Positions 45,284-53,769 of a DNA stretch of 64,000 bases are shown in pieces. The notes beneath the pieces were generated by a model that was given only the letters and a program-made list of their open reading frames with translations, had not been told where the DNA came from and made no database searches. The stretch lies in NCBI GenBank assembly GCA_002733995.1, contig NVXR01000009.1:62001-126000 (forward strand), written 5' to 3'. The stretch's first letter is position 1, and every line of letters begins with the position of its first letter. Source of the DNA: Desulfotalea sp. (GTDB taxonomy: Bacteria; Desulfobacterota; Desulfobulbia; Desulfobulbales; Desulfocapsaceae). Position numbers and translations under genes: made by a program.

Positions 45284-45949
45284 GTGGTTGAAAACGACGG
45301 CATCACAAGACAGCGATTAATTGTTTTTCAGCAGAATGGAAGTGGGAAACTCAAAATAGAAGGTCTTAAAAAGCATGGTGAGCAGTATTTCGAGATGACA
45401 ATTGTCGATATCGATGATGTGTTACCTCTCATCTTAGATGATACCAGTGATTATTTACCGTCTGATATAGACTGCGACCTGGTGCTTGATTTTCTAAAAC
45501 ATAATGATCTTTCCACAGATCTTGCGGCCCTGTGTCAGAAAAAAGGTATTCCTGTAATAGGCTCTGGCAAAAAGCTGCCTGGGAAAGGCGCAATAACGCC
45601 ACCTACTTGTTGCGGTTTACCACGTCTTGAAGGTCTCGGTCATTACGGTAAGTATTTTGGGGCACCAGAATTTGCCGTTGGCATCGAAGAAGGATTAATC
45701 AAAAAAGTAGAAGTCATTCGGGGGGCCCCCTGTGGCGCTACATGGGAAGTGGCCAAACGTCTTATTGGACATCCGGTGGATGATGCCGCACGTAAAATAG
45801 GACTTGAAACCCAGTTTTACTGCTATGCAGACCCCAGTAGTTGGGATCCTATTTATGGTAAGAGTCCTGTGCATTTTGCAGGGAAGATCCACGAGAAACA
45901 GTTGAAAAAAGCAATTAAGATTATTGCAGCAGTGGTGGAGGATGCTTAA
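45284..45949 (+). CDS. DUF166-family protein
   Basis: A 221-aa protein whose C-terminal two-thirds match the DUF166 pattern (sometimes labelled thymidylate-synthase related): LPSDIDCDLVLDFLKHNDL at about 66, TPPTCCGLPRLEGLGHYGKYFGAPEF at about 105-130, and VIRGAPCGATWEVAKRLIG at about 145-163. Conserved Cys (CC of PTCC, GAPCG, YCYAD) suggest a metal or Fe-S site. The biochemical function is not known; homologues occur in archaea and anaerobes with C1 metabolism. GAGGTGG before GTG 45284 favours that start over GTG 45275. It ends at a bidirectional terminator. Confidence 0.75.
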   Translation: MVENDGITRQRLIVFQQNGSGKLKIEGLKKHGEQYFEMTIVDIDDVLPLILDDTSDYLPSDIDCDLVLDFLKHNDLSTDLAALCQKKGIPVIGSGKKLPGKGAITPPTCCGLPRLEGLGHYGKYFGAPEFAVGIEEGLIKKVEVIRGAPCGATWEVAKRLIGHPVDDAARKIGLETQFYCYADPSSWDPIYGKSPVHFAGKIHEKQLKKAIKIIAAVVEDA

Positions 45950-45974
45950 AACGGTTTGATCTACTTCTGCTGCA

Positions 45975-46010
45975 ACAAAAGCCGATCTCATTTTTGAGAT
46001 CGGCTTTTGT
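45975..46010. terminator. Bidirectional terminator between the DUF166 and rubrerythrin genes
   Basis: A perfect 16-bp stem, ACAAAAGCCGATCTCA (45975-45990) with its complement (45995-46010), and a TTTT loop. It has A-rich and T-rich flanks on opposite sides and serves both convergent genes. Confidence 0.92.
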
Positions 46011-46013
46011 CAT

Positions 46014-46589
46014 TTACCAGTTCTTCTGTAAAACCTCGAAGTAACCTCGGGGTTTTACGCAGGCGGGGCATTTGTCCGGAGGGGTTGTACCCCTGTGCTG
46101 GTAGCCGCAGCCCAGACATTTCCATGTGACCTCTGAATCTCTTTTAAATACACGCCCTGTTACGAGGTTGTCAGCAAGTTCTCTGAACATTGTTTCATGA
46201 CATTTTTCTGAAACATTAATGGCATGAAAGGTGTCCGCAGCTCTTGAAAAACCTTCATCTTCAGCCGTTTGTGCAAAAACGGAATAGAGCTCATCGTGTA
46301 CATATAATTCGAGTTCCGCCGCTTGAATGAGATTTGCGTAGGTATCTACAATAACCCCAGCGGGAAAGGTGCCCGAAATTTCAAGTTTTCCTCCATTAAA
46401 GAATTTAAAAAACCGTAGTGCATGTTCATATTCCTGATCAGCAGTTTGGCTAAAAATCTTTGCAATTTGAATAAAGCTTTCCTCTTGTGCATGGGTTGCA
46501 AAGAAGTCATATCTTGTTCGTGCTTGAGTCTCTGCTGAATAGGAGAGGAGTATGTTTTTAGCCGTTTGGCTTTCACGAAAACTAACCAT
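46014..46589 (-). CDS. Rubrerythrin
   Basis: A 191-aa protein with an N-terminal four-helix di-iron domain: SAETQARTRYDFFATHAQEE at about 16-35, ADQEYEHALRFFKFF at about 47-61, and a second helix pair containing AQTAEDEGFSRAADTFHAI and SEKCHETMF. The C-terminal rubredoxin-like domain is CLGCGYQHRGTTPPDKCPAC. Rubrerythrins reduce hydrogen peroxide in anaerobes, with electrons from rubredoxin or ferredoxin. The frame opens at 46631, but that overlaps the ferredoxin stop; ATG 46589 gives the family N-terminus. The ferredoxin lies 10 bp upstream, so they form an operon and may be redox partners. Confidence 0.92.
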   Translation of the reverse strand: MVSFRESQTAKNILLSYSAETQARTRYDFFATHAQEESFIQIAKIFSQTADQEYEHALRFFKFFNGGKLEISGTFPAGVIVDTYANLIQAAELELYVHDELYSVFAQTAEDEGFSRAADTFHAINVSEKCHETMFRELADNLVTGRVFKRDSEVTWKCLGCGYQHRGTTPPDKCPACVKPRGYFEVLQKNW

Positions 46590-46599
46590 AGTGAACCCG

Positions 46600-46791
46600 C
46601 TATTCTTCAATGTTAATTGCGTTTGCACCACATTCGTTGGCCGCTTGCTTTACTACTGCTTCAAGATGAGTCGGGATCACTCCAGCCTTAACGACGGAGA
46701 GGAGCTGGTCTTCATCATATTCAAAAACATCAGGACACAACGTGTTACAGTTCCTATCGCCCATACATTGTTTTGAGATAGTTGCTTTCAC
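46600..46791 (-). CDS. Single-cluster ferredoxin with Asp in place of the second Cys ligand
   Basis: A 63-aa ferredoxin. The cluster motif is Cys9-x2-Asp12-x2-Cys15-x3-Cys19-Pro, with Cys54 as the last ligand. The CMGDRNC arrangement is the same as in Pyrococcus furiosus ferredoxin, where Asp replaces the second Cys and the cluster can interconvert between [3Fe-4S] and [4Fe-4S]. It is encoded upstream of rubrerythrin and probably carries electrons to it or to another low-potential enzyme. The inverted repeat at 46820-46838 lies just upstream of its start. Confidence 0.9.
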   Translation of the reverse strand: MKATISKQCMGDRNCNTLCPDVFEYDEDQLLSVVKAGVIPTHLEAVVKQAANECGANAINIEE

Positions 46792-46819
46792 TATTTCTCC
46801 TTTGTTGAGTTAATAAAAA

Positions 46820-46838
46820 CCACGTAGGTATTACGTGG
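46820..46838 (-). promoter_or_regulatory. Candidate operator upstream of the ferredoxin-rubrerythrin operon
   Basis: CCACGTA (46820-46826) and TACGTGG (46832-46838) form a perfect 7-bp inverted repeat with a 5-nt spacer, 29-47 bp upstream of the ferredoxin start. Size and place fit a dimeric repressor site overlapping the promoter. The regulator is unknown. Confidence 0.4.
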
Positions 46839-47008
46839 AAAAGTACGTTATTGATACTCACTTCGGAAAACGGCAAAGGGGCAGGGTGCGTGTTTTAGAT
46901 CACACCGCAGGTGTATTGTCTTTTATGGCAGAAATATGCTGCAAGGTACTGCAATACCTTGGCAGAGAGAAGATGTAGATAACACAATGCTCGGGAGTTT
47001 GTCTTGAC

Positions 47009-47054
47009 TGTATGATTGAGCGATCTTTAATTTGTTTGCTGGCTCAATCATACA
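47009..47054. repeat. 13-bp perfect inverted repeat
   Basis: TGTATGATTGAGC (47009-47021) and GCTCAATCATACA (47042-47054) are exact complements separated by 20 nt. It lies between the divergently placed ferredoxin promoter and the 3' end of the DUF2279 gene. No T tract follows in either direction, so it is not a standard terminator. Confidence 0.6.
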
Positions 47055-47084
47055 ATCTCAGATTGGTACGTATACTGGGCTTGA

Positions 47085-47987
47085 CTAGTCAAGTTCATGG
47101 GAGGCTTTAAGCACGGTGTATGGAACCTGGAGGTATTCGAGAGCTTTTCCCGTTTTGTTCCAGCCATTTTGCTGAAAGAGTCTTGAGAAGTTTAGAGAAA
47201 CACCTGCATAAAGCGAACGTGTATCGTCTTCTGTTTTATCATCGTAACCTCTGGAGTAGTAGCCCGCATGGAGTTCGAGATATTTTAACAAGGTATTTTC
47301 AACGCTGTCAAAGCCATCAAGTTTGATAACCATAGAGTAGTAGTGATTTGAATAGTCATCGAAGATGCCATTTACATCGACATTGAAAACGTACTCTACG
47401 CGAAAGTCAATTTTACGATCAAGTTCGGGGTATTTCTCCATTAAAACGGAGGTAAGGGCGCCAAAGGTGTTCATCATCATGTCTTCCCAAGAGAAGCCCT
47501 GGGATTCGCTGGTGGCATCGGCCATCTCCATAAATGCCTGGACAGTCCATGCGGATAATGCGGCATAGGTATTTGCTCTTTGAGAATCGTAACCCCAATG
47601 TTTATATAGACCTGTTAGTGCATCAGCAAATGTATAGGTTGCCCAGAAATGGCCAAATTTATCGGCTCCACCATACTTTGAGTCCTGTTCAAACCAGCCT
47701 TCATCAGCATCATGCCAGTCGGCTGAGCCGTAATCCCATTCTGTGAGGCCCCAGATGCCAATGAGTGATGCCGCTGCAATGTTGGTGTAGAGTAACTTGG
47801 TCTCTTTAGGTTGGCTGCTCCACCAGCCAGTTTGGCTGTCAGGTTCTGCGGGGCTATTACCTGTTGTAATGAATGTTGGTTCTGCACTCGTCGCAGTAGA
47901 GCTTTGTGCATAAAGAGGTGACAGTATAAATGTACAACATAATGTACAAGCTAGAACCGCTGTGCGGGATGGGTAAATTATGGTCAT
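47085..47987 (-). CDS. DUF2279/YfiM-like exported protein
   Basis: A 300-aa protein with a signal peptide (about 1-28, hydrophobic VLACTLCCTFILSPLYAQ). A second hydrophobic segment is at about 68-85. The DUF2279 core has YGGADKFGHFWATYTFADAL at about 106 and FSWEDMMMNTFGALTSVLME at about 160. The C-terminal part alternates aromatic and polar residues (VEYVFNVDVNG, LHAGYYSRGYDD, SLYAGVSLNFSRLF), which looks like outer-membrane or periplasmic beta structure. The function is not known. ATG 47987 is preferred because the TTG at 48023 would place a polar extension before the signal peptide. Confidence 0.75.
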   Translation of the reverse strand: MTIIYPSRTAVLACTLCCTFILSPLYAQSSTATSAEPTFITTGNSPAEPDSQTGWWSSQPKETKLLYTNIAAASLIGIWGLTEWDYGSADWHDADEGWFEQDSKYGGADKFGHFWATYTFADALTGLYKHWGYDSQRANTYAALSAWTVQAFMEMADATSESQGFSWEDMMMNTFGALTSVLMEKYPELDRKIDFRVEYVFNVDVNGIFDDYSNHYYSMVIKLDGFDSVENTLLKYLELHAGYYSRGYDDKTEDDTRSLYAGVSLNFSRLFQQNGWNKTGKALEYLQVPYTVLKASHELD

Positions 47988-48213
47988 GGGATATCTTGGG
48001 GGAAAATTTATAGGAAGCTCCAAAGGCGTATAATGTGATTTCGCCCCGATAGCGTTTTTTTCATAACTATAAAGAATACTATTGTTTGTTGTCTCTCGTC
48101 AAGTGGTTGTTGAGAGATTGAATGAGGATGGGGCTTGTGGTGGAGTCTATGGCCAAAGACTGGCCCAAATTTGTCAGGGGGAAACGAAGGTGTTTTTCGG
48201 GGAGAATGGTGAA

Positions 48214-48856
48214 ATGGAAAAGCCTAAAAATGCTCTGAAAATATTTTTTTGCTCGATAAATCTAATTGTACCTTATGCGGAGAAAAAACCTGTCTGGCAT
48301 TTGCCGGTGCGGTACACACAGGTACACGAAAAATAAGCGAATGTCCCCGCTTGTCTTCTGCAACAATAGCATTATTTGGGATTGCTGATGGGCAACGTGC
48401 CGATTTAGAACTGATTTGCATATTAATTCCTGGCTCATTGTTTCCCTTCTCGAATATCTTTGTAATTCTAGGGGAGAGATTCCTAAAAATAACTGGATAT
48501 CGTTGCGTGAAATCCCTGGTGGGAGGGAGAAATACGGTCTATTTCAAAAACGGTGCGAGGATGTCTTTAAATCCCTTGCTGATCGATTTCCTCATTTTTT
48601 CAACGATATTATTCATATGTTTGCTGGTGTAAAAGTGGCCCAGCAGTTTGAGGCAGATATTTCTGTGGTTTTGCATCCTCTTCCTTTGGTGCCAATTATG
48701 CTCTGCTACTGGCAGGCAGAAGATGGTATGGAGTCCAGTCTTAATATTTTCTTTGATAAAACTGTACACCCAAATCTTGGTGTTGACTCTGCGTATCTTT
48801 TAACTACAGGAATCGCCCAGATGCTTGAAAAACTGGCCGACCATCACGGCTTTTAG
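48214..48856 (+). pseudogene. DUF3786-type Fe-S protein gene with two apparent single-base deletions
   Basis: Three consecutive frames together read as one protein of about 213 aa. ATG 48214 (GGGGAG upstream) gives MEKPKNALKIFF; a shift at the T7 tract 48244-48250 moves to LLDKSNCTLCGEKTCLAFAG and a Cys-x16-Cys pattern; a second shift in about 48400-48425 moves to HINSWLIVSLLEY, then PGGREKYGLFQKRCEDVF, and a clean DUF3786-like C-terminus (VLHPLPLVPIMLCYWQAEDGMESSLNIFFD) ending at 48856. Both shifts equal the loss of one base. The N-terminal Cys-x2-Cys-x4-Cys-x16-Cys spacing is the same as in AcsC. Decay, sequencing error in a homopolymer, or programmed slippage are all possible. Confidence 0.7.
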
Positions 48857-49412
48857 CTCGCTCCGTAAGCATTAGTGTCTCTCCCGCCTGTAGAGTTTGT
48901 CAGGTTACCCCCACGGGCAGGATAATTGTAAAAGTTAGCCTTTGCCTGGTTTGCTTGTAACCGTAATAGTGTCATGGTGTGATTCTATGCTTGATTTCAC
49001 GCTGGAAAGTCCAAGGTCTATTTAGTTAAGTTGCTGACCCAGCGTAATATCCTTAGCCGGTTGTTTGCCCATGGTGAGCAGGCTTTATGCGTAATTCGAT
49101 AGACCGAACAGCTCTTGTAGAAGGTGCTGAGCGTATAATTGTTTTACCGGCAGAAAGGCTCGTCTAAACACTAAAAAAGATAGAATATCACATGGTTAAG
49201 GATAATGTAGAGATGATCTATCAATATTATAGATAAGCAGTTCGGCGATAAAAAAACTATCATAACCCCATATATTTATTATAATGAACGTGTCCGGATC
49301 CTTTACCTGTTGGGTGAAAAGAAACTCTAGTGTATGCCCGTATGTAATTGGCTGAGAGTACTAATGGCAAGGCCATTTACAAATCGGGGCCAATCTAATG
49401 GAGGATTTTTAC
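48857..49412. other. hdrA: Intergenic region upstream of hdrA
   Basis: About 555 bp with no supported ORF. It is more GC-rich near 48880-48920 and AT-rich from 49140 to 49330, where the hdrA promoter is expected. No clear operator or terminator was found. Confidence 0.4.
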
Positions 49413-52400
49413 GTGATCAGGATGACCCCACAGCATGGAAATGACGATACAATAGGTTCCGTTTTAGTCGTCGGTGCCGGAATTGGTGGGATGCAGGCAG
49501 CTCTTGATCTTGCCAACAGTGGTTTTCTGGTGCATCTGATATGCGACGAACCGTCTATTGGTGGCACAATGTCCCGCCTTGATAAGACCTTTCCCACAGG
49601 CGATTGTGCGATGTGTATGATTTCTCCTCGTATGGTTGAGTCTAGTCGACATGCCAATATAAAATTACATACCCTGGCAGCTGTGCTGTCTATTGAAGGT
49701 CATGAGGGCAACTTTGTTGCCAGAATCAATCAGCGTGCCCGCTATGTAGATGCGGAAAAATGTACCGGTTGTGGGGCCTGCGAAGCTCAATGTCCATCGA
49801 AGGTCTTTGATTCGTTCAACCAGGGTTTGAATAAGCGCAGGGCAATCTATGTTCTTTTCCCACAGGCCGTCCCCAATACCAGGGCCATCGATCCAAAAGC
49901 CTGTCTCTATCTGACTAAAAATGTCTGTCGCAAATGTGAAAAAGCATGTGAGGCGGGTGCCATAAATTTTGCTGATACCGACCAAGAGATTGAACTCAAG
50001 GTAGGAGCTGTGATATTAAGCCCTGGTCTTGCAACGTACCCTCCTGAAATTAGAAGAGAATTTGGTTTTGGCCAATACAAAAATGTGCTGACAGCCCTGC
50101 AGTTTGAAAGGATGCTTTCAGCCTCGGGCCCCTGCCGCGGCAAGGTTGCTCGCCCATCGGACGGTGCCCATCCAAAACGCCTTGCCTGGATTCAGTGTGT
50201 TGGTTCAAGAAACGCCCACAATGCCAACCCCTGGTGCTCCTCCGTCTGCTGTATGTACGCTGCCAAGCAGTCCATCATTGCCAAAGAGCATGATCCAGAT
50301 GTGCAGTCAACCGTCTTTTATATGGAACTCAGAGCCTTTGGTAAGGATTTTGATAAGTATGTTGAAAAGGCCAAAACCGATGCTGGGGCGATCTATAAAA
50401 GAGTTATGGTTTCGGAGGTCGTTGAAGATCCGGCAACAGGCAACCTGTTTATCCATTTTGTAGGGGATGATGGTAAACTTCGTAACCAAGAATTTGATAT
50501 GGTGATCCTCTCTATCGGTTTTGAGCCAAGGGAAGATGCGAGGTCGTTTTCTCAGATTTTTGGCATATCTGCCGATGAATACGGTTTTGCAGAGACCTCG
50601 AAACTCCGTCCGGTAGAAACATCAAGAAAGGGTATCTATGTGGCTGGCACCTACCAGGGGCCAAAGGATATTCCTGAGACGGTGATACAGGGCTCTGGCG
50701 CAGCAGCAAAAGCCATGGCACTGCTTGGGAGTCAGCGAGGGACTGAGGTGACTGAATTTGAGTTATCCGAGGAAAGGGATGTAACGGGTGAAGAGCCCAG
50801 AATCGGTGTCATTGTTTGTCATTGCGGTACCAACATTGCTGGGACTGTAGATGTTGAGAAGGTTGCAAAAGTAGTAGCAGGAGAGCCAGGTGTAGCCCAT
50901 TCTGAGACCATTGTTTATGCCTGCGCCCCAGATGGTCAACAGAGAATCCGTGATCTCATTGAAGAAAAAAGACTGAACCGGGTGGTGGTAGCATCGTGTA
51001 CCCCCCGAACCCATGGACCACTTTTCATGGATACTATTCGTGAAGTTGGTCTTAATAAGTTTCTCTTTGAACTGGCTGATATCAGAGAACAATGTTCCTG
51101 GTGTCATATGAATGACAAGGAAAATGCCACGAGCAAGGCCATTGAAATAGTTACTATGAATGTGGCAAAAACCCGCAAGCTGCTGCCAGTTACCACCGCC
51201 TCAGTGGGGGTAGAGCATACGGCTTTAGTCGTGGGAGGAGGGATAGCAGGTATGAACGCCTCTCTTTCACTTGCGGCGCAGGGTTATGGGGTACATCTGG
51301 TTGAACGACGGCGTGGCCTTGGTGGATTGCTCAACAACGTATACAGCACAATTGATGGCGCTGATGTTCAAGGCTATCTCGCAGAGGTGATCAGAAAGGT
51401 TAAAGCAAACTCCGCAATTACTCTTCACCTCGATACAACGGTTACTGCCATTGATGGTTTTGTAGGAAACTTTGAAACCACCCTTGCTAGTGGTACCGGG
51501 TTTTCCCATGGGGCAGTCCTTATTGCATCTGGTGGCATTGAGTATGAGGCCGAGGAGTACGGTTATGAAGATTCTGACCGGGTACTAACCCAGCGCCAAC
51601 TTGAATTAGAACTACACAACAATGGTCCTGAAAAGGACGCCACCTATGTAATGATACAGTGTGTAGGGTCACGAGAGGAACCGGATAATTATTGTTCTCG
51701 TATCTGTTGTCAGGACGCCCTTAAAAATGCTATTAGCATTAAGGAAAGATGTCCAGACGCGAGGGTTTTCGTGTTGTACAGAGATATGAGGTCCTATGGT
51801 TTAAAAGAAGCATACTACAGACAGGCAAGGGATCTGGGAGTGCTGTTTTTCCTCTATACATCTGAATTAAAACCTCAAACAGAGATTACAGGCGATAAAA
51901 TAAAGGTTACTTTTCTTGCAACTGTCCTTGGCAAAGACATGGTAATCGATGCTGATTATCTTGTCCTCTCAACGGGGCTTCGGCCGCAACCTGACCGGGA
52001 CGAACTGGCTAAGAAGTTTAAGTTGACCTGCAATATTGATGGATTTTTTCTTGAGGCCCATGTCAAATTACGGCCAGTTGATTTTCCTGTAGAAGGTTTT
52101 TTTCTCGCCGGTCTTGCCCATGCACCTAAGAATTTAGAAGAAACAATAAGCCAGTCGCTGGCAGCGGCGGGACGGGTAGGTGCTCTTTTATCCAATGAAA
52201 AGCTTGATGTCTCAGGTGTTATTGCAAAACATAACCGTGATATCTGTATGTCCTGTCTTGCCTGTGTGAAAAAATGCCCTTTTGGAGCGCCTTTTATAGA
52301 CGATGACGGACGGGTGAGTCACAATGAGGTGAAGTGTACTGGTTGCGGTATCTGTGCAGGTGTTTGCCCGGCAAAGGCATATCAGGTAAACTATTTCCGG

Positions 52401-52445
52401 GATGATCAACTTTTGGCTATGATTGACTCAGTTACAGATAACTAA
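49413..52445 (+). CDS. hdrA: Double-module HdrA-type flavin/Fe-S protein
   Basis: About 1,010 aa containing two HdrA-like flavoprotein modules in tandem. Module 1: FAD site VVGAGIGGMQAA (about 19-30), GDCAMCMISPRM, Fe-S motifs CTGCGACEAQC (about 117) and CRKCEKAC (about 171). Module 2: VCHCGTNIAG (about 469), CTPRTHGPLFMDTIREVGLN, SWCHM, FAD site VVGGGIAGMNAS (about 606), and two C-terminal ferredoxin clusters CMSCLACVKKC and CTGCGICAGVC. HdrA carries the flavin used for electron bifurcation in heterodisulfide reductase complexes. Here it heads an operon with MvhD, MetV and MetF, so it probably serves methylene-THF reductase. No HdrB or HdrC is in the window. GTG 49413 is chosen on GGAGG 8 bp upstream; ATG 49398 overlaps that site. 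Confidence 0.9.
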   Translation: MIRMTPQHGNDDTIGSVLVVGAGIGGMQAALDLANSGFLVHLICDEPSIGGTMSRLDKTFPTGDCAMCMISPRMVESSRHANIKLHTLAAVLSIEGHEGNFVARINQRARYVDAEKCTGCGACEAQCPSKVFDSFNQGLNKRRAIYVLFPQAVPNTRAIDPKACLYLTKNVCRKCEKACEAGAINFADTDQEIELKVGAVILSPGLATYPPEIRREFGFGQYKNVLTALQFERMLSASGPCRGKVARPSDGAHPKRLAWIQCVGSRNAHNANPWCSSVCCMYAAKQSIIAKEHDPDVQSTVFYMELRAFGKDFDKYVEKAKTDAGAIYKRVMVSEVVEDPATGNLFIHFVGDDGKLRNQEFDMVILSIGFEPREDARSFSQIFGISADEYGFAETSKLRPVETSRKGIYVAGTYQGPKDIPETVIQGSGAAAKAMALLGSQRGTEVTEFELSEERDVTGEEPRIGVIVCHCGTNIAGTVDVEKVAKVVAGEPGVAHSETIVYACAPDGQQRIRDLIEEKRLNRVVVASCTPRTHGPLFMDTIREVGLNKFLFELADIREQCSWCHMNDKENATSKAIEIVTMNVAKTRKLLPVTTASVGVEHTALVVGGGIAGMNASLSLAAQGYGVHLVERRRGLGGLLNNVYSTIDGADVQGYLAEVIRKVKANSAITLHLDTTVTAIDGFVGNFETTLASGTGFSHGAVLIASGGIEYEAEEYGYEDSDRVLTQRQLELELHNNGPEKDATYVMIQCVGSREEPDNYCSRICCQDALKNAISIKERCPDARVFVLYRDMRSYGLKEAYYRQARDLGVLFFLYTSELKPQTEITGDKIKVTFLATVLGKDMVIDADYLVLSTGLRPQPDRDELAKKFKLTCNIDGFFLEAHVKLRPVDFPVEGFFLAGLAHAPKNLEETISQSLAAAGRVGALLSNEKLDVSGVIAKHNRDICMSCLACVKKCPFGAPFIDDDGRVSHNEVKCTGCGICAGVCPAKAYQVNYFRDDQLLAMIDSVTDN

Positions 52446-52529
52446 AAAATACAAAAGGCTGTTTCTTTAAGGTAATAAGAAGGTTCCCCAGTCTTCTGGA
52501 ATGCATAAGTTAACCGAAAGAGTAAAAGT

Positions 52530-53048
52530 ATGGCAAATGAAGAAGAGGTAAAAGATGGTCTACAGGGGCCTGAAAAAAAGCAGGAGGTTCCAGCTGGATG
52601 GAAGGCGAACATATTAGCTTTTGCTTGTCATTACTGCGCTTTTGCGGCAGCTGATTTTGCGGGGGTTCTGCGCTTGTCATATCCTACCAACGTTAAAGTG
52701 ATACGTCTGCCTTGTACAGGAAAGCTTGACCAGATCTATCTGCTCCGAGCCTTTGAACGGGGAGTGGATGGTGTCTTTGTTGCTGGTTGACTTGAAGGAC
52801 AATGCCATTTCCTGGAAGGAAATACAAATGCGCTAAAAAGGGTCGAAAAAGTAAAAAGTTACCTGCTTGTTGTTGGTATTGATCCACGCAGGCTTGAGTT
52901 TTACAATTTGTCCGCGGCCCAGGGACTTCGCTGGGCTGAAATCTGTACAGAATTTACCGAAAGAATAAACACCCTAGGGCCGTCGCCCATAGGGATAGCT
53001 CTGCAGAAGAAAAAAGCAAAGGCAGCCCTTACAATACAGGCTGCCTGA
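52530..53048 (+). CDS. mvhD: MvhD-type electron-transfer subunit, selenocysteine-containing (UGA read-through at 52788-52790)
   Basis: Read conventionally this is an 86-aa fragment, but the same frame continues for 85 more codons to TGA 53046-53048, giving 172 aa. Before the internal UGA stand the MvhD features FACHYCAFAAADFAG and IRLPCTGKLD, then GVDGVFVAG-U-LEGQCHFLEGN. In MvhD/VhuD proteins this position is Cys or selenocysteine in VAGC..GDCHY..GN, part of the [2Fe-2S] site that links HdrA to its electron donor. Downstream residues (TNALKRVEKVKSYL, IDPRRLEFYNLSAAQG, FTERINTLGP) continue the family. It lies between hdrA and metV in one operon. Confidence 0.9.
52791..52826 (+). promoter_or_regulatory. 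mvhD: Candidate SECIS element of mvhD
   Basis: ATTTCC (52807-52812) and GGAAAT (52818-52823) form a 6-bp perfect stem with the loop TGGAA, 22 nt after the UGA. Position and size fit a bacterial SECIS, although the loop differs from the GGTCT loop of fdhA. Confidence 0.6.
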
Positions 53049-53104
53049 TACTCGCAAAATCGCGTGGGCCGAAACAAGGTATTTGGACAAGGAGCAATGA
53101 GGCG

Positions 53105-53767
53105 ATGATAGTCGGAGAACAAAAACCCTTTGACGAAATATGGGCCATGGTCAAAGAGCATAAGCAGATCACTGTATTTGGCTGTAATACCTGTGTCTCA
53201 GTCTGCCACCAGGGTGGGAATAAAGAGGCCGAAATATTGGCATCGCTTCTGCGGATGATGGCAAGCCAAGAAGAGTTAGATATTGTTATTGAAGATAGCG
53301 GTATTGAACGTCAGTGCGAACACCTCTTCTTTGAAAAAGTAAATGAAAAACTGCAACGTTCTGAGTCGGTATTGAGTCTTGCCTGTGGCATTGGCGTGCA
53401 GTTTATTGCAGCTAAGTATCCGAATCTACCAGTTTATCCAGCTCTGAATACCACCTTCTTAGGCGATGTCCAGGCAGATGGCTTGTTTACAGAAAAATGC
53501 CAGGCGTGTGGCGATTGTTTGCTTGGAGTTACTGGAGGGATCTGTCCTGTGAGTCGCTGCTGTAAAAGAATTCTTAACGGCCCATGTGGTGGATCAACTA
53601 ACGGTAAATGCGAAATCTCTGCGGATATCGATTGTGCTTGGCAACTTGTGGTGGATAGACTTGAGGCCCTTGGTAAACTCGATGAATATGAAAAGATTAT
53701 CCCGATTAAAGATTGGTCTAAAGATCGTGCTGGTGGGCCAAGATCTTTCAAACTGGAGGGTTTTTAA
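53105..53767 (+). CDS. metV: MetV-like zinc/Fe-S subunit of methylenetetrahydrofolate reductase
   Basis: A 220-aa protein of the MTHFR C-terminal-domain family. The N-terminal half has VFGCNTCVSVCHQGGNKEAE; the C-terminal half is Cys-rich, with CQACGDCLLGVTGGICPVSRC and GPCGGSTNGKCE (about 137-170) and a final DWSKDRAGGP. In acetogens MetV binds MetF and Fe-S/Zn centres and passes electrons to its flavin. The gene directly precedes metF with 2 bp between stop and start, so they are translationally coupled. The upstream HdrA-MvhD genes supply the electron input. Confidence 0.9.
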   Translation: MIVGEQKPFDEIWAMVKEHKQITVFGCNTCVSVCHQGGNKEAEILASLLRMMASQEELDIVIEDSGIERQCEHLFFEKVNEKLQRSESVLSLACGIGVQFIAAKYPNLPVYPALNTTFLGDVQADGLFTEKCQACGDCLLGVTGGICPVSRCCKRILNGPCGGSTNGKCEISADIDCAWQLVVDRLEALGKLDEYEKIIPIKDWSKDRAGGPRSFKLEGF

Positions 53768-53769
53768 TT

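Noticed and set aside
53046..53048. TGA at the end of mvhD as a third selenocysteine codon
   Set aside because: The downstream frame gives no family-like sequence, no suitable stem-loop follows, and the length up to this point already matches MvhD.
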